DNA of 64,000 bases from NCBI GenBank assembly GCA_963710715.1, contig CAVQBL010000014.1:1-64000 (forward strand). The letters run 5' to 3'. This document shows positions 1 through 7,686 of this stretch, in pieces. The notes beneath the pieces are model-generated. The model did not search any database. It was not told the DNA's origin and was given only the letters and a program-made list of their open reading frames with translations. Position numbers and translations under genes: made by a program. Each line of letters starts with the position of its first letter. Position 1 is the first letter of the stretch. The stretch is from CAVQBL01 sp963710715. Its GTDB lineage: Bacteria; Pseudomonadota; Gammaproteobacteria; DSM-16500.

Positions 1-717
1 GCAGGCAGTGCTGGAGGTTTTGGAAGTCGTCCGGCGGCGCAGTTGGGGCAGGTTGGGGTGGAAAGTTTAACGACAGCTGAGCGCGCACTTGCAACTACGA
101 TTGAAAGTAGTACGAGTCATAGTGTATCAAACTTTTCAATTTTTTCAAGAAGAGCTACGGCTAGGGAGTTTTACGCAAGAGCTGGTTGGTCTTCAAACGA
201 GATTGATGACCATTTGATGGGTATTGATTTTATGAGTGATGTAATACTAGAGATTATACCTAAAGGTAGAGTTATGAGCCAACATCAATTACCAAATGCT
301 CCAATGGGAAATTATTTTACAAAACCTGACGCTAATACTAGTCGGTTAGGTATTTTTACTTCTGGAAGAGTTCAGAAAAACTATCTTGTAACAACAGATA
401 TTTCTGCTCTGAAATCAACCGCAAGTGATATTATTGATACCTGGTCAATGTCCAGGTATGGTTGGAAGATAGAATTAAAAGGTGGTGAGCAACAATTTTT
501 CACACAATATTTTAAACTGGAGACAGCATCCATGAAACGATTGGAGCTGTTCAAAGAAGCGCTTAGGCTAACAAAGAAAAAACTTGAGGAGTATCCAAGT
601 TATTTCATTCTTGATTCAGTTATAGTGCAATTATTGTATTTAATAAAGTATCGAGGGAGGAGAAGTGGATTTGTCAAAATTAATGAATATGACATTAGGA
701 AGAATAACGGCTTATGA
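1..717 (+). CDS. C-terminal part of a polymorphic toxin, Tse6/Ntox46-like (left end outside window)
   Basis: The frame is open from base 1, so the gene starts outside the window; the TTG at 43 is only an internal codon. The first 20 codons are an Ala/Gly-rich linker (AGSAGGFGS) like the one at 1720-1774. The body (about 160-510) has the motifs HQLPNAPMGNYF, GIFTSGR, STASDIIDTW and KGGEQQFF, which I match from memory to polymorphic toxin type 46, the family of the NAD(P)-degrading effector Tse6. From about 515 the frame runs into the first half of the immunity gene that starts at 532. A stop (TTT TAA) lies one frame off at the expected toxin end, so a 1-base indel near 510 probably removed the true stop. 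The delivery route (T6SS, Rhs or Cdi) cannot be seen. Family assignment is moderate. Confidence 0.6.
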   Translation, partial: AGSAGGFGSRPAAQLGQVGVESLTTAERALATTIESSTSHSVSNFSIFSRRATAREFYARAGWSSNEIDDHLMGIDFMSDVILEIIPKGRVMSQHQLPNAPMGNYFTKPDANTSRLGIFTSGRVQKNYLVTTDISALKSTASDIIDTWSMSRYGWKIELKGGEQQFFTQYFKLETASMKRLELFKEALRLTKKKLEEYPSYFILDSVIVQLLYLIKYRGRRSGFVKINEYDIRKNNGL

Positions 718-808
718 TATTGACAATCTAGATGAAAACTTAGCATCAATTTTACATGAAGTGTCTGCAGAGATACCACACATGCAGAAGCAATACTTGG
801 GGAAATAG
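532..808 (+). pseudogene. Tsi6-like immunity gene, frameshifted
   Basis: An ATG at 532 opens MKRLELFKEALRLTKKKLEEY, followed by an Ile/Leu-rich helix (SVIVQLLYLIKY). Near 640-655 the coherent frame changes by one base. After it the sequence continues VDLSKLMNMTLGRITAYDID, then NLDENLASILHEVSAEI, ending at the TAG at 806-808. Joined, this gives about 92 residues, the size of Tsi6 (94 aa). The order 'large helix, LxxITLG, E/D-D-P/L-D' matches what I remember of Tsi6-type immunity proteins. It lies directly behind a Tse6-like toxin, which supports the pairing. One extra base in the ATAAAGTAT stretch would explain the break. If real, the cell has lost a functional immunity protein, consistent with the toxin being an orphan fragment too. 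Confidence 0.5.
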
Positions 809-1286
809 TTGTAGGAGTTGTAGAAGACTGGTTGCTACAATACTCACCCGAGAGTAGGATGCTAATTTATCAGCCTTTAAAAAAGCCATTGAAACTTTTA
901 GAACATATTATCCCAAATTTTTAGAAAATATCGTGTAATTCAGTTGGCATCATATTCTAAGATTAACATCACGGGATCAAGTAGTACTGTAGATATATGA
1001 TTTAGTTGGATTAAAAATACCTGAAGATTTTAATAGTTTTTTTTGTACCTTGGTAGATGAATTAAATAATTATCAAGATGAGCTTGAGACATTTCGATTT
1101 GTTGATTTGGCTCAAAATGTAATAATTGATTACCTACAGAAGGGTGGGTACTTTTATAAGCAGATTTTGAGTGCAGAGATGGTCGTGTCTGATTTTAAAG
1201 CTAAACTTCACTCTCCCTATTCAGAAATGAGCTCGGAAGCATGGGGTGAATTAGTTGGAGGCGCTGCTCCCTATTATTCTCAATAA
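809..1286 (+). pseudogene. degenerate remnant of a second toxin-linker module
   Basis: No long frame exists, only protein-like pieces in different frames. About 860-938 reads DANLSAFKKAIETFRTYYPK. 1050-1286 reads DELNNYQDELETFRFVDLA, then QNVIIDYLQKGGYFYKQIL, and ends SPYSEMSSEAWGELVGGA. The last piece resembles SPYPEVRAKAAGELSAI in the next module (1560-1610), which suggests a duplicated pretoxin linker. I do not recognise a catalytic domain. Stops and frame changes are too many for one expressed gene. Confidence 0.4.
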
Positions 1287-1462
1287 CTTAATCTTGTTTT
1301 TAAAGCATCAACACTTACCCTATGTCTATTATAATTTTATTTGTCTACTAGATTATAGATTTTACCTTCTTGTAGTTTCTTACATATACTCTTTTTGTAA
1401 TCCTCGAATCAGTATGTCCAAGCAATTCGCTAGCGCCCTGCAATGTTAGAGAAATATTTGGA

Positions 1463-1774
1463 ATGGCAGCAGCAGGTGTAGATGCTTATATGCACCCTGT
1501 TGAGACAACAATGGGTGTATTGAATTCTTTGCAAGAAAATATAATTGAATTTGGAGACAGGATGAGTTCGCCTTATCCAGAAGTGAGAGCGAAAGCGGCA
1601 GGAGAATTGTCAGCGATAGTAGCAAGCGGCGGAGCAGGAGCGCTAGCAGAAGGAGCAGCATTAGCAGCGGGAGGAGCTGCTGCACTAGGGCGGATGAGGT
1701 TTGGATTGTTTGCTGAAGGAGCAGGCAGTGCTGGGGGTTATGGAAGCAGCCTGGCGGTGCAGTTGGGACAGTGA
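1463..1774 (+). CDS. Ala/Gly-rich toxin-linker (pretoxin) fragment
   Basis: This is a 103-residue open frame with no obvious ribosome site. It begins MAAAGVDAYMHPVETTMGVL and has a helical stretch followed by a very Ala/Gly-rich run (GGAGALAEGAALAAGGAAALG). It ends AGSAGGYGSSLAVQLGQ and a stop. The final 17 residues nearly repeat the linker at the left edge of the window (AGSAGGFGSRPAAQLGQ), so this looks like the same part of a toxin delivery protein without its toxin tip. The stop falls where the left copy continues into the toxin domain. The following RhuM-like frame starts across this junction, which suggests recombination there. Probably not a functional stand-alone gene. Confidence 0.45.
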   Translation: MAAAGVDAYMHPVETTMGVLNSLQENIIEFGDRMSSPYPEVRAKAAGELSAIVASGGAGALAEGAALAAGGAAALGRMRFGLFAEGAGSAGGYGSSLAVQLGQ

Positions 1775-1776
1775 AT

Positions 1777-2291
1777 TGCCTCGGTTTGATACAGTTATCT
1801 ATCAATCAAAAAATGGTTCTTTGGAATTAAAAGCTGATATTCGGCAAGATACAGTTTGGGCGAGCTTGATGCAAATCTCCGAGCTTTTTGATACTGATAA
1901 ATCAGGTGTCTCGCGGCATATACGCAATATTTATAAATCAGGCGAATTGTCTAAGAAAGGAACTGTTGCAAATTTTGCAACTGTTCAAAAGGAAGGCGGT
2001 CGAGAGGTAGAACGTCATGTCGAACATTATAGCTTGGATGTTATCTTGTCCGTTGGGTATCGTGTAAAAAGCAAAAAAGCCACCCATTTTCGCCAATGGG
2101 CAACCAGGACCTTAAAAGAACATATTCAAAAAGGTTTTACGATTAATCGTCATCGTATTAAATCAAATTACGAAGATTTTCTTAAGGCAGTGTCCGATGT
2201 GAAAAGTATTGCTGCAGGTTCAGTGGTTGATAGCGATAGCGTGCTGGAACTGGTTACGTTGTTTGCAGATACATGGTTTTCACTCGATTAA
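1777..2291 (+). pseudogene. RhuM-family virulence protein, C-terminally truncated
   Basis: From about 1777 the frame reads LPRFDTVIYQSKNGSLELKA, then DTVWASLMQISELFDTDKSG, VSRHIRNIYKSGEL, YSLDVILSVGYRVKSKKATH and FRQWATRTLKEHIQKGF. This is the conserved N-terminal half of the RhuM family (first described in Salmonella SPI-3). The frame stops after DTWFSLD, leaving about 170 of the usual 330 or so residues. Upstream the same frame stays open through the toxin-linker fragment without a convincing start. So both ends look damaged: the 5' end is joined to the linker module and the 3' half is gone. RhuM function is unknown in detail; it is often found on mobile islands. Confidence 0.65.
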
Positions 2292-2305
2292 TATATAAAT
2301 TACAT

Positions 2306-2389
2306 ATGATCAGTGCAGTGATGCAAGGTCATTTAGAAATTGTTAGGTTATTATATTCTCGCTACGCGTGTAAATGGAGTAGGAAGTAG
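2306..2389 (+). pseudogene. ankyrin-repeat-like scrap
   Basis: The short frame starting at ATG 2306 reads MISAVMQGHLEIVRLLYSRY and then stops. The string GHLEIVRLL is the core helix pair of an ankyrin repeat. It sits between the truncated RhuM gene and the GMC-type scrap and has no flanking repeats, so it is at most a leftover of an ankyrin gene. The match is short and could be chance. Confidence 0.3.
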
Positions 2390-2681
2390 CAAACGATATT
2401 TAATTCCTGGGTATGGTCATATTGATTGTATCTTTGGAAAAAATGCTGCTAAAGATGTTTATCCCATTATTGGAAATCGCCTGGATGAGACCAATCGACG
2501 TAGTTATCATACTTTTAATAGACGTCAACTTCCTCCTACATCATTGCTTGCTTGTCTCAAAAAAGTAGGATTATTCTCAACCAGTAGGGTAGTAATACCG
2601 CAAATGGCATCTGTTGAAAATCTTGCGGCTAGTAAAGCTAACGCAACAGTAAAATTTATGAAAACGATTATTAAAAAATAA
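2340..2681 (+). pseudogene. C-terminal scrap of a GMC oxidoreductase / alpha-beta hydrolase type protein
   Basis: The 113-codon frame contains YLIPGYGHIDCIFGKNAAKD, followed by VYPIIGNRLDE. From memory this is the C-terminal signature (GYGHxD...GKNA..DVxP) of the hydrolase-like end found in some cholesterol-oxidase/GMC fusion proteins. Everything upstream, including the FAD-binding part, is missing, and the first codons do not fit the family. The rest (about 2500-2681) is not recognised. It ends just before a strong hairpin terminator at 2684-2712. Treat it as the 3' remnant of a lost gene. Confidence 0.4.
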
Positions 2682-2683
2682 AT

Positions 2684-2712
2684 GCTAAGGCCATTTTAAA
2701 AATGGCCTTAGC
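2684..2712. terminator. bidirectional hairpin terminator
   Basis: gctaaggccatt and aatggccttagc pair perfectly around a short A/T loop. The hairpin lies between a plus-strand frame ending at 2681 and a minus-strand gene ending at 2726, so it can serve both. It is preceded by an A-rich stretch, which becomes T-rich on the minus strand. Confidence 0.7.
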
Positions 2713-2725
2713 CAGTATTAAGCGC

Positions 2726-4242
2726 TTACCATTTAATTGGAGAATAAGAGTAGCTTAGGTTCTCATCTGGATCTTGGTCTCTTCTTGCTACGTAGTCTTC
2801 ACCAAAGCGTTTTGATATAACTTTAAATAATGGCAAGGGATTATTTTTGGCTTCATCAGGATAATAGTTTTTTATATTGGGTTGTCTTAGTTGTTTGGAG
2901 GGAGTAAGGTCCTTATTTCCGGCAAGAGCAGTATCAATGACTTCTAAAAGACCTGCTAGTACGGCTTCTTGTACAGCAGCTAGCGTAACCTTAGCATTTT
3001 TAGTATTGTCCAACAGAGCTCCATCACCTACGGTGTGCCACGAGGCAGGCGCATTATTTATAATACCGGTAACATTCAATCCATTTTTCCCATCCTCTTC
3101 ATGCTGTTCATAAGCAGCGATGCCACTTCTTTTAGCTGGACTCATTAAGTGAACGCCGCCCGCTTTTAAACAAGATTGAAATAATGCTTCTCGGGGCACT
3201 CTAACATGCCCAGCAGAAAATCCATCGGTAAGAAAGTGATCTGCATATGCTTCTAGAGAGAGCGCTTTATTTAATTTTTGCGCAATTTCGGCCGAGCTTG
3301 AATTTGGTTTAGCAATAAGGTCAGCAGCTTTTTTAGCTTCTTCAATAGCTTTACGATGCCCTATTTCATGTGCTATTCGAGCGCCTTTATTGAAGTGGTC
3401 AAAATTTTGCACTGCCAAATCTTCGTACCGCCCACTCCAGAAATGGCCCGTGGCTGAATTTAATTCCACATCCTGCCATGTGAATAGCCCAAAAAATTTC
3501 CACCTGCCTGTGTCATAATATTCTGCTCTAGAGCTTCCACTTGCTTCCTTTGCATCTGCTCCTGCTTTTTGCTCATCAAGAATTTTAATTATCTGAGGAA
3601 CTTCATCGAGGGCGTCTTTTCTTTCTGCAAGTGTTACATATGCAGCGTTAAAACGATTTTCTCGGTCTTGGGCCCCTGATTCAGAAATAGGTAAGTTAGG
3701 AACACCGTAAAAATCACCTGCAAGAGCAATAATATCTTTGAAGCTAACTTTTAGGTCATTCTGAAGAGTCAGTGTTAGTGATTTTAAAGCAGGGTCATAT
3801 TTTGCTAGTAGTAATAGATTTTTTTCTAAAACATCTAGCATTAAATTTAGTACGTTGTAATGTGAGGAAGGCGCTGGCAGTGGTTTTGACTTAAGCGGAG
3901 GTAACGAAATTGTATGCCCTTCAGCTTCGAATGGTTTTAGTATGCTTTCAGGTATTGTTCGTAGAGCTGCTCTATGTCCTTCACTTTCGAATGCAATAGC
4001 ATGGCTTGGTAATCTAACTCGAGCAGTTCTTATAGCCCTTGCTAATGTTGTAGGAGTTATTGTCTCTGAAGAGAGCTGGTTACTGCTACTACGAGTGATG
4101 GAGCACTTGGAACTGGAGTAGTAGCAGCAGTGGTTGCTGTAGCATTTCCTATTGATGTAGCAGTGTAATTTGTTTCGCTACTTCTTTCAGTACTTTCTGT
4201 TGTAGCAACATGCGTTGTCTCATTACTTCTTGTACCGGCCAT
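2726..4242 (-). pseudogene. phospholipase C-like protein, N-terminus out of frame by one base
   Basis: The last 371 codons (3841-2726) carry HEIGHRKAIEEAKKAADL, LSLEAYADHFLTDGFSAGH and VRVPREAL. The spacing of His and Asp resembles zinc-dependent phospholipase C / P1 nuclease-fold proteins. The ATG at 3841 has no good ribosome site, and its frame stays open upstream to about 4070 (TPTTLARAIRTARVRLPS). A second frame starts at ATG 4242 behind a perfect AAGGAGG site and reads a Ser/Thr-rich, disordered head (MAGTRSNETTHVATTEST) before stopping at 4057. The two frames differ by one base, so the intact gene was probably about 505 codons with the break between 4060 and 4120. There is no signal peptide. 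A low-complexity head on a lipase-like body would fit a secreted effector, but that is a guess. Confidence 0.5.
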
Positions 4243-4376
4243 TTGACTTGCCTCCTTGCATCGTTAAAGGGTAACAGCATTTAATAGAATGAAATACTAT
4301 CAAGTAGCTAACTGTTGTCAAGCTTGGCGCATCCTATGACCAAATGCGACAGTCATTTTTGCCCGTTAGATTTTCC

Positions 4377-4402
4377 CACAATTTAGATTTTCTTAAATTG
4401 TG
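4377..4402. other. inverted repeat in the gap 4243-4487
   Basis: cacaattta and taaattgtg form 9-bp arms around an 8-base loop. There is no following T-run on either strand, so it is not a convincing terminator, although it lies downstream of the permease gene on the minus strand. The rest of the 245-base gap holds nothing I recognise. Confidence 0.35.
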
Positions 4403-4487
4403 CGGCGGGTTTGGTACCACCGATTCGCCAGAAAATAAATGCTAGTCTAGTCATATAAAAAGTTACTTGTGCTTGGATAGAAAACTA

Positions 4488-5776
4488 TTAGAGAAATATA
4501 TACTTCACCACAAAAGCTAACGCTAATATCACAATCGCTGCATTGAGATCGCGAGCACGGCCGCTAATAGTTTTAATTGCAACATAAGAAATAAAACCAA
4601 AAGAAATACCTTCTGCCACTGAAAAAGTAAATGGCATAGTAATCATCGTAATGAAAGCGGGTGCGTATTCTGTTACATCTTCCCAATTAATCTCGATGCA
4701 GGCACGTGTCATTAAACAAGCAACGTAAACCAATGCAGGTGCAGTTGCATAAACAGGAATGGATTGTGCTAAAGGGGCAAAGAAAAGAGCTAACAAAAAT
4801 AATAACCCAACTACCACCGCCACCAAACCTGTTCGACCACCGGCTTTTACACCCACAGCACTTTCCACATAACTGGTTGTTGTTGACGTTCCTAACATTG
4901 CGCCAACAATAGCCGCAGAGCTATCTGCAATTAATGCTCGCCCAATACGCGGTAATTTACCGCGTTTGTCCATGAATCCTGCTCGATGTGCCACACCAAT
5001 TAGCGTACCCGTATTATCAAACAAATCGACAAATAGAAATGCAAAAACAATGGTGATCAAACCTAAACTTAAAGCACTTTTGATATCCATCTGCAAAAGA
5101 GTGGGCATAATGCTAGGCGGTATAGAATAAATTCCAACAAATTTACCATGTCCAAGAATAATGCCAGCAATTGTGACGCCTAAAATACTTATAATAATTG
5201 CACCCATAATATTTAATGCTTCTAAACCAATAATCAAAAAAAATCCCACAATAGCAAGCAACGTTGTTGGTTGATGCAAATTACCGAGAGTGACCAGTGT
5301 TGCGGGGTTGGCGACAATGATACCAGCACTTTTGAGGCCAATAATACCGAGAAATAAACCTATGCCCGCAACAATCGCAATTTTTAATGACTTGGGAATG
5401 CTATTAATAATATATTCACGCACTGGCAAAATACTAAGACAAAGAAAAATCAGACCTGAAATAAAAACTGCACCCAGTGCAGTTTGCCAACTGTGGCCTG
5501 AACCTAACACGACGCTGTAAGTAAAATAAGCATTCAAGCCCATACCCGGTGCCAACGCAATGGGATAATTTGCTAATAAGCCCATGAAGATGGAACCAAA
5601 AGCAGCTGCGAGACACGTCGCTACAAAAACAGCACCTTTATCCATACCAGCGAGAGCAAGAATGATGGATTGACGAAAATAATATAGGACATGGTTAAAA
5701 ATGTGGAAAGGCCGGCGATCATTTCTGTCCGAACTGACGTTTGGTTTTGTTTGATTTTAAATAATTTTTCTAACAT
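4488..5776 (-). pseudogene. AzgA-like guanine/hypoxanthine permease, one-base frameshift near the start
   Basis: The main frame (5645-4488, 385 aa) is a polytopic NCS2/AzgA-type purine permease: GLLANYPIALAPGMGLNAYF, FVDLFDNTGTLIGVAHRAG and GTSTTTSYVESAVGVKAGGR are characteristic. The family's usual head lies upstream in another frame, from ATG 5776: MLEKLFKIKQNQTSVRTEMI, then AGLSTFLTMSYIIFVNP. The next codon (Ser) has only two bases at 5664-5665. Adding one base would join both frames into about 428 residues, the normal length. So the gene is intact except for a single deletion. It probably imported host purines across the inner membrane. Either a very recent pseudogene or a sequencing error. 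Confidence 0.8.
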
Positions 5777-5795
5777 CCCTAGATTGTGAATTGAA

Positions 5796-5936
5796 ATGAT
5801 GAAAAGGTCAAATTACCTAGCAAATGAATTTAATTTCCGTCCCATCAATCATGATGAAATAAGAAATTTAAAAGATTTATCTTCGAAAGAGCTGATTCAA
5901 TATCTTAATATTCCTAAGAGCTCTAGCTATTCTTGA
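5796..5936 (+). CDS. small hypothetical ORF, 46 aa
   Basis: ATG ATG at 5796 opens a 46-codon frame (MMKRSNYLANEFNFRPINHD...) ending at a TGA at 5934. It lies in the promoter gap between the divergent permease and patatin genes. It contains a helix-forming, charged middle (EIRNLKDLSSKELIQYL). There is no clear ribosome site and no family that I recognise. It may be the leftover end of a larger gene. Confidence 0.25.
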   Translation: MMKRSNYLANEFNFRPINHDEIRNLKDLSSKELIQYLNIPKSSSYS

Positions 5937-6007
5937 TTCTTAATATCGCGTACAATAAGCTCTAATAACCATTTATTCAAAGAAAAAATATTAATGAGGA
6001 GTTTATT

Positions 6008-6910
6008 ATGATGTCTGTGTTATCATTTTTAAATTATTTGCTTATTATGTTGCTTTTGAGTGGTTGCGCGGCACAGTTTCCCCATATTGACATACCCAAA
6101 TCGGAGCCCGTTGCAAAACAATTAAACCATGGACAACAACCTCGAGTGGCGCTTGTTTTGGGTAGTGGAAGTTCAAAGGGTTTTTCTCATGTGGGTGTGC
6201 TTAAGGTATTAGAGAAAAATCATATTCCAGTTGATCTTATTGTGGGTACGAGTGCAGGAAGTATTGTTGGTGCTCTTTATGCAGATAAGCCTTCGGCTCG
6301 TTCTTTGCGGCGTATTATACTCAATGCGAGACGCAAAGATGTGATTGATTTTTCCTTATTCAATGCTCCAACAGGTGTAGTAAGCGGTGCTGGGTTACAG
6401 AATTTTTTAGTTAAGCACCTTCGTGCTCGTTCATTTGAGCAACTTAAAATTCCATTTATTGCGGTTGCTGTTGATTTAGAATCTGGAAAAGTGCATCAAT
6501 TTAGAAGTGGTCCGATTGCACCTGCAGTAAATGCATCAAGTGCAGTGCCACCTTTTTTCCGTCCAGTAAAAATTTATGGTAGAACGTATGTAGACGGAGG
6601 TCTTGTTGATCCAGTGGCTGTTGATGTTGCTAAACAATTTAATCCTAAGATCATTATTGCTGTCAGTCTCGATGATGCTTTATCGAAAGATGTGCCAACC
6701 AGTTCTCCTGGTGTTTTTTTTCGAGGTTTTGACATGATGTTATCAAAGCTAAATGAATATAGCGCGAATGGTGCGGATGTTATTATTAGCCCAAAAATGG
6801 GCGAAGTGAGTATGTTTGATGAGAAAAAATGTCCAGAATTAATGCGGGCAGGTGAAATAGCCGCAGAAAAAGCATTACCTGCGATTAAAAAGCTGTTGGC
6901 GGAGAGGTAA
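6008..6910 (+). CDS. patatin-like phospholipase, lipoprotein (RssA-like)
   Basis: A 300-residue protein. A GAGGAG site lies 7-8 bases before the ATG pair. Residues 1-20 form a lipoprotein signal ending in LLLSGC, with Cys20 as the predicted lipidation site. The patatin fold follows: oxyanion loop GSGSSKG (52-58), nucleophile elbow GTSAG with Ser82, and catalytic Asp196 in VDGG. These define the serine/aspartate dyad of bacterial patatins, which hydrolyse phospholipid or lysophospholipid acyl esters. The anchor would place it in the outer or inner membrane facing the periplasm. Such enzymes are common in Legionellales and some act during infection. Substrate and role here are not visible. Confidence 0.88.
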   Translation: MMSVLSFLNYLLIMLLLSGCAAQFPHIDIPKSEPVAKQLNHGQQPRVALVLGSGSSKGFSHVGVLKVLEKNHIPVDLIVGTSAGSIVGALYADKPSARSLRRIILNARRKDVIDFSLFNAPTGVVSGAGLQNFLVKHLRARSFEQLKIPFIAVAVDLESGKVHQFRSGPIAPAVNASSAVPPFFRPVKIYGRTYVDGGLVDPVAVDVAKQFNPKIIIAVSLDDALSKDVPTSSPGVFFRGFDMMLSKLNEYSANGADVIISPKMGEVSMFDEKKCPELMRAGEIAAEKALPAIKKLLAER

Positions 6911-6919
6911 AATGAGATA

Positions 6920-7354
6920 TTAAGTTTCTGTTGCACACTCCAAAGTAATTTTTTTTAAAATTTCACGATAAAGTTCGGGTCTCACAGATTGATGTAATTT
7001 TATAATTTTTCTAAAAAGGGTAGAGGATGGGTCAGTGTTAGAACCTATAGCAATGTCATAAACGACATCTTCAGGTGTTTGGGTGTAATAGGCAATTCCT
7101 GGGAGTGTATATTCTTCGGTTGATAAGATATCGTTAATCACATGGCGAATAAATTTTTCTTCTATCATTGCATCCTCCGTTTCTACATTGATTTTCATTA
7201 AACGAAAATAGTTTTTGTATTGCGCTTTAAAAATTTCTTTAAGTTCTTCATAAAGACGAATTAATAATGTTAACTCTAAAATAAAAATTTCTTCTTTAGA
7301 AAGTTTTCCAGGATTGATCCCGGTAAAGCGGCACAATAATTCTGTTGTAGGCAT
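6920..7354 (-). CDS. hypothetical protein, 144 aa
   Basis: Convergent with the patatin gene and nearly abutting it. The protein is soluble and mainly helical: EEIFILELTLLIRLYEELKE in the first third, TLPGIAYYTQTPEDVVYDIA in the middle, then FRKIIKLHQSVRPELYREIL. I have a weak memory of similar small proteins in Coxiella/Legionella genomes, perhaps with an HTH-like region, but cannot assign a function. No signal peptide or membrane segment. Confidence 0.6.
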   Translation of the reverse strand: MPTTELLCRFTGINPGKLSKEEIFILELTLLIRLYEELKEIFKAQYKNYFRLMKINVETEDAMIEEKFIRHVINDILSTEEYTLPGIAYYTQTPEDVVYDIAIGSNTDPSSTLFRKIIKLHQSVRPELYREILKKITLECATET

Positions 7355-7463
7355 GATTAAGTTTGGACTCCATTGTCCGTTGTTACAACGGGGGCATTTT
7401 ATTATTTTGGAGGAGTGGAGGGATCCGTATTTTGTGCGGAGGGTTAGATTTCGATGAAGTTAC

Positions 7464-7492
7464 TTGAACCTAGGTTGAAATGTGTATAAAAT
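7464..7492 (+). promoter_or_regulatory. putative sigma70 promoter of the attenuated leader
   Basis: TTGAAC at 7464-7469 is followed, after 17 bases, by TAAAAT at 7487-7492 inside the string TATAAAAT. Transcription would start near 7499, giving a leader of about 160 bases up to the terminator. This is moderate support only, as AT-rich sequence offers chance matches. Confidence 0.45.
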
Positions 7493-7532
7493 AAGATTAA
7501 TCATCATTAACTTTATTACTTAAATCGAAATT

Positions 7533-7610
7533 ATGAATCTTTTTACGCATCAAGTTGTCCCCGTCGTAACGGTGGTCGTAACCACCGCAAGGTGCGGGTT
7601 TATGCGTTAA
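7533..7610 (+). CDS. putative Val/Thr-rich leader peptide, 25 aa
   Basis: ATG 7533 to TAA 7610 encodes 25 residues with the central run QVVPVVTVVVTT: seven Val and three Thr codons in twelve positions, and one more Thr near the start. The run overlaps a hairpin (7571-7586) and the stop codon overlaps another (7602-7617), after which comes a strong terminator. This mirrors thr/ilv leader peptides, where scarcity of charged tRNA stalls the ribosome and prevents the terminator. No strong Shine-Dalgarno precedes the ATG, which is the main weakness. The codons are also GC-rich for this genome. Confidence 0.6.
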   Translation: MNLFTHQVVPVVTVVVTTARCGFMR

Positions 7611-7662
7611 AGCGCATTCTAAAACAGCCCCGTACCTCTCAGGAGCTACGGGGTTTTTTTTT
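7571..7662 (+). terminator. leader hairpins and intrinsic terminator (attenuator)
   Basis: Three hairpins are visible: ggtggt-cgta-accacc (7571-7586), atgcg-ttaaag-cgcat (7602-7617), and ccccgta/tacgggg (7628-7653) with an inner CTC-TCAG-GAG stem. The last is followed by nine T (7654-7662). acgcat at 7544-7549 can also pair with atgcgt at 7602-7607, offering an alternative fold. The terminator ends 24 bases before the MFS start codon, so it must be bypassed for the gene to be expressed from the leader promoter. Confidence 0.75.
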
Positions 7663-7686
7663 GTTATCAAAATGAAGGTAAAAACA

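Noticed and set aside
1446..1805. Minus-strand Leu-rich frame
   Set aside because: Antisense of the Ala/Gly-rich toxin linker.
7672..7686. Earlier ATG as start of the MFS carrier
   Set aside because: No ribosome site, as it directly follows the terminator; ATG 7687 has GAAGG at the right distance.
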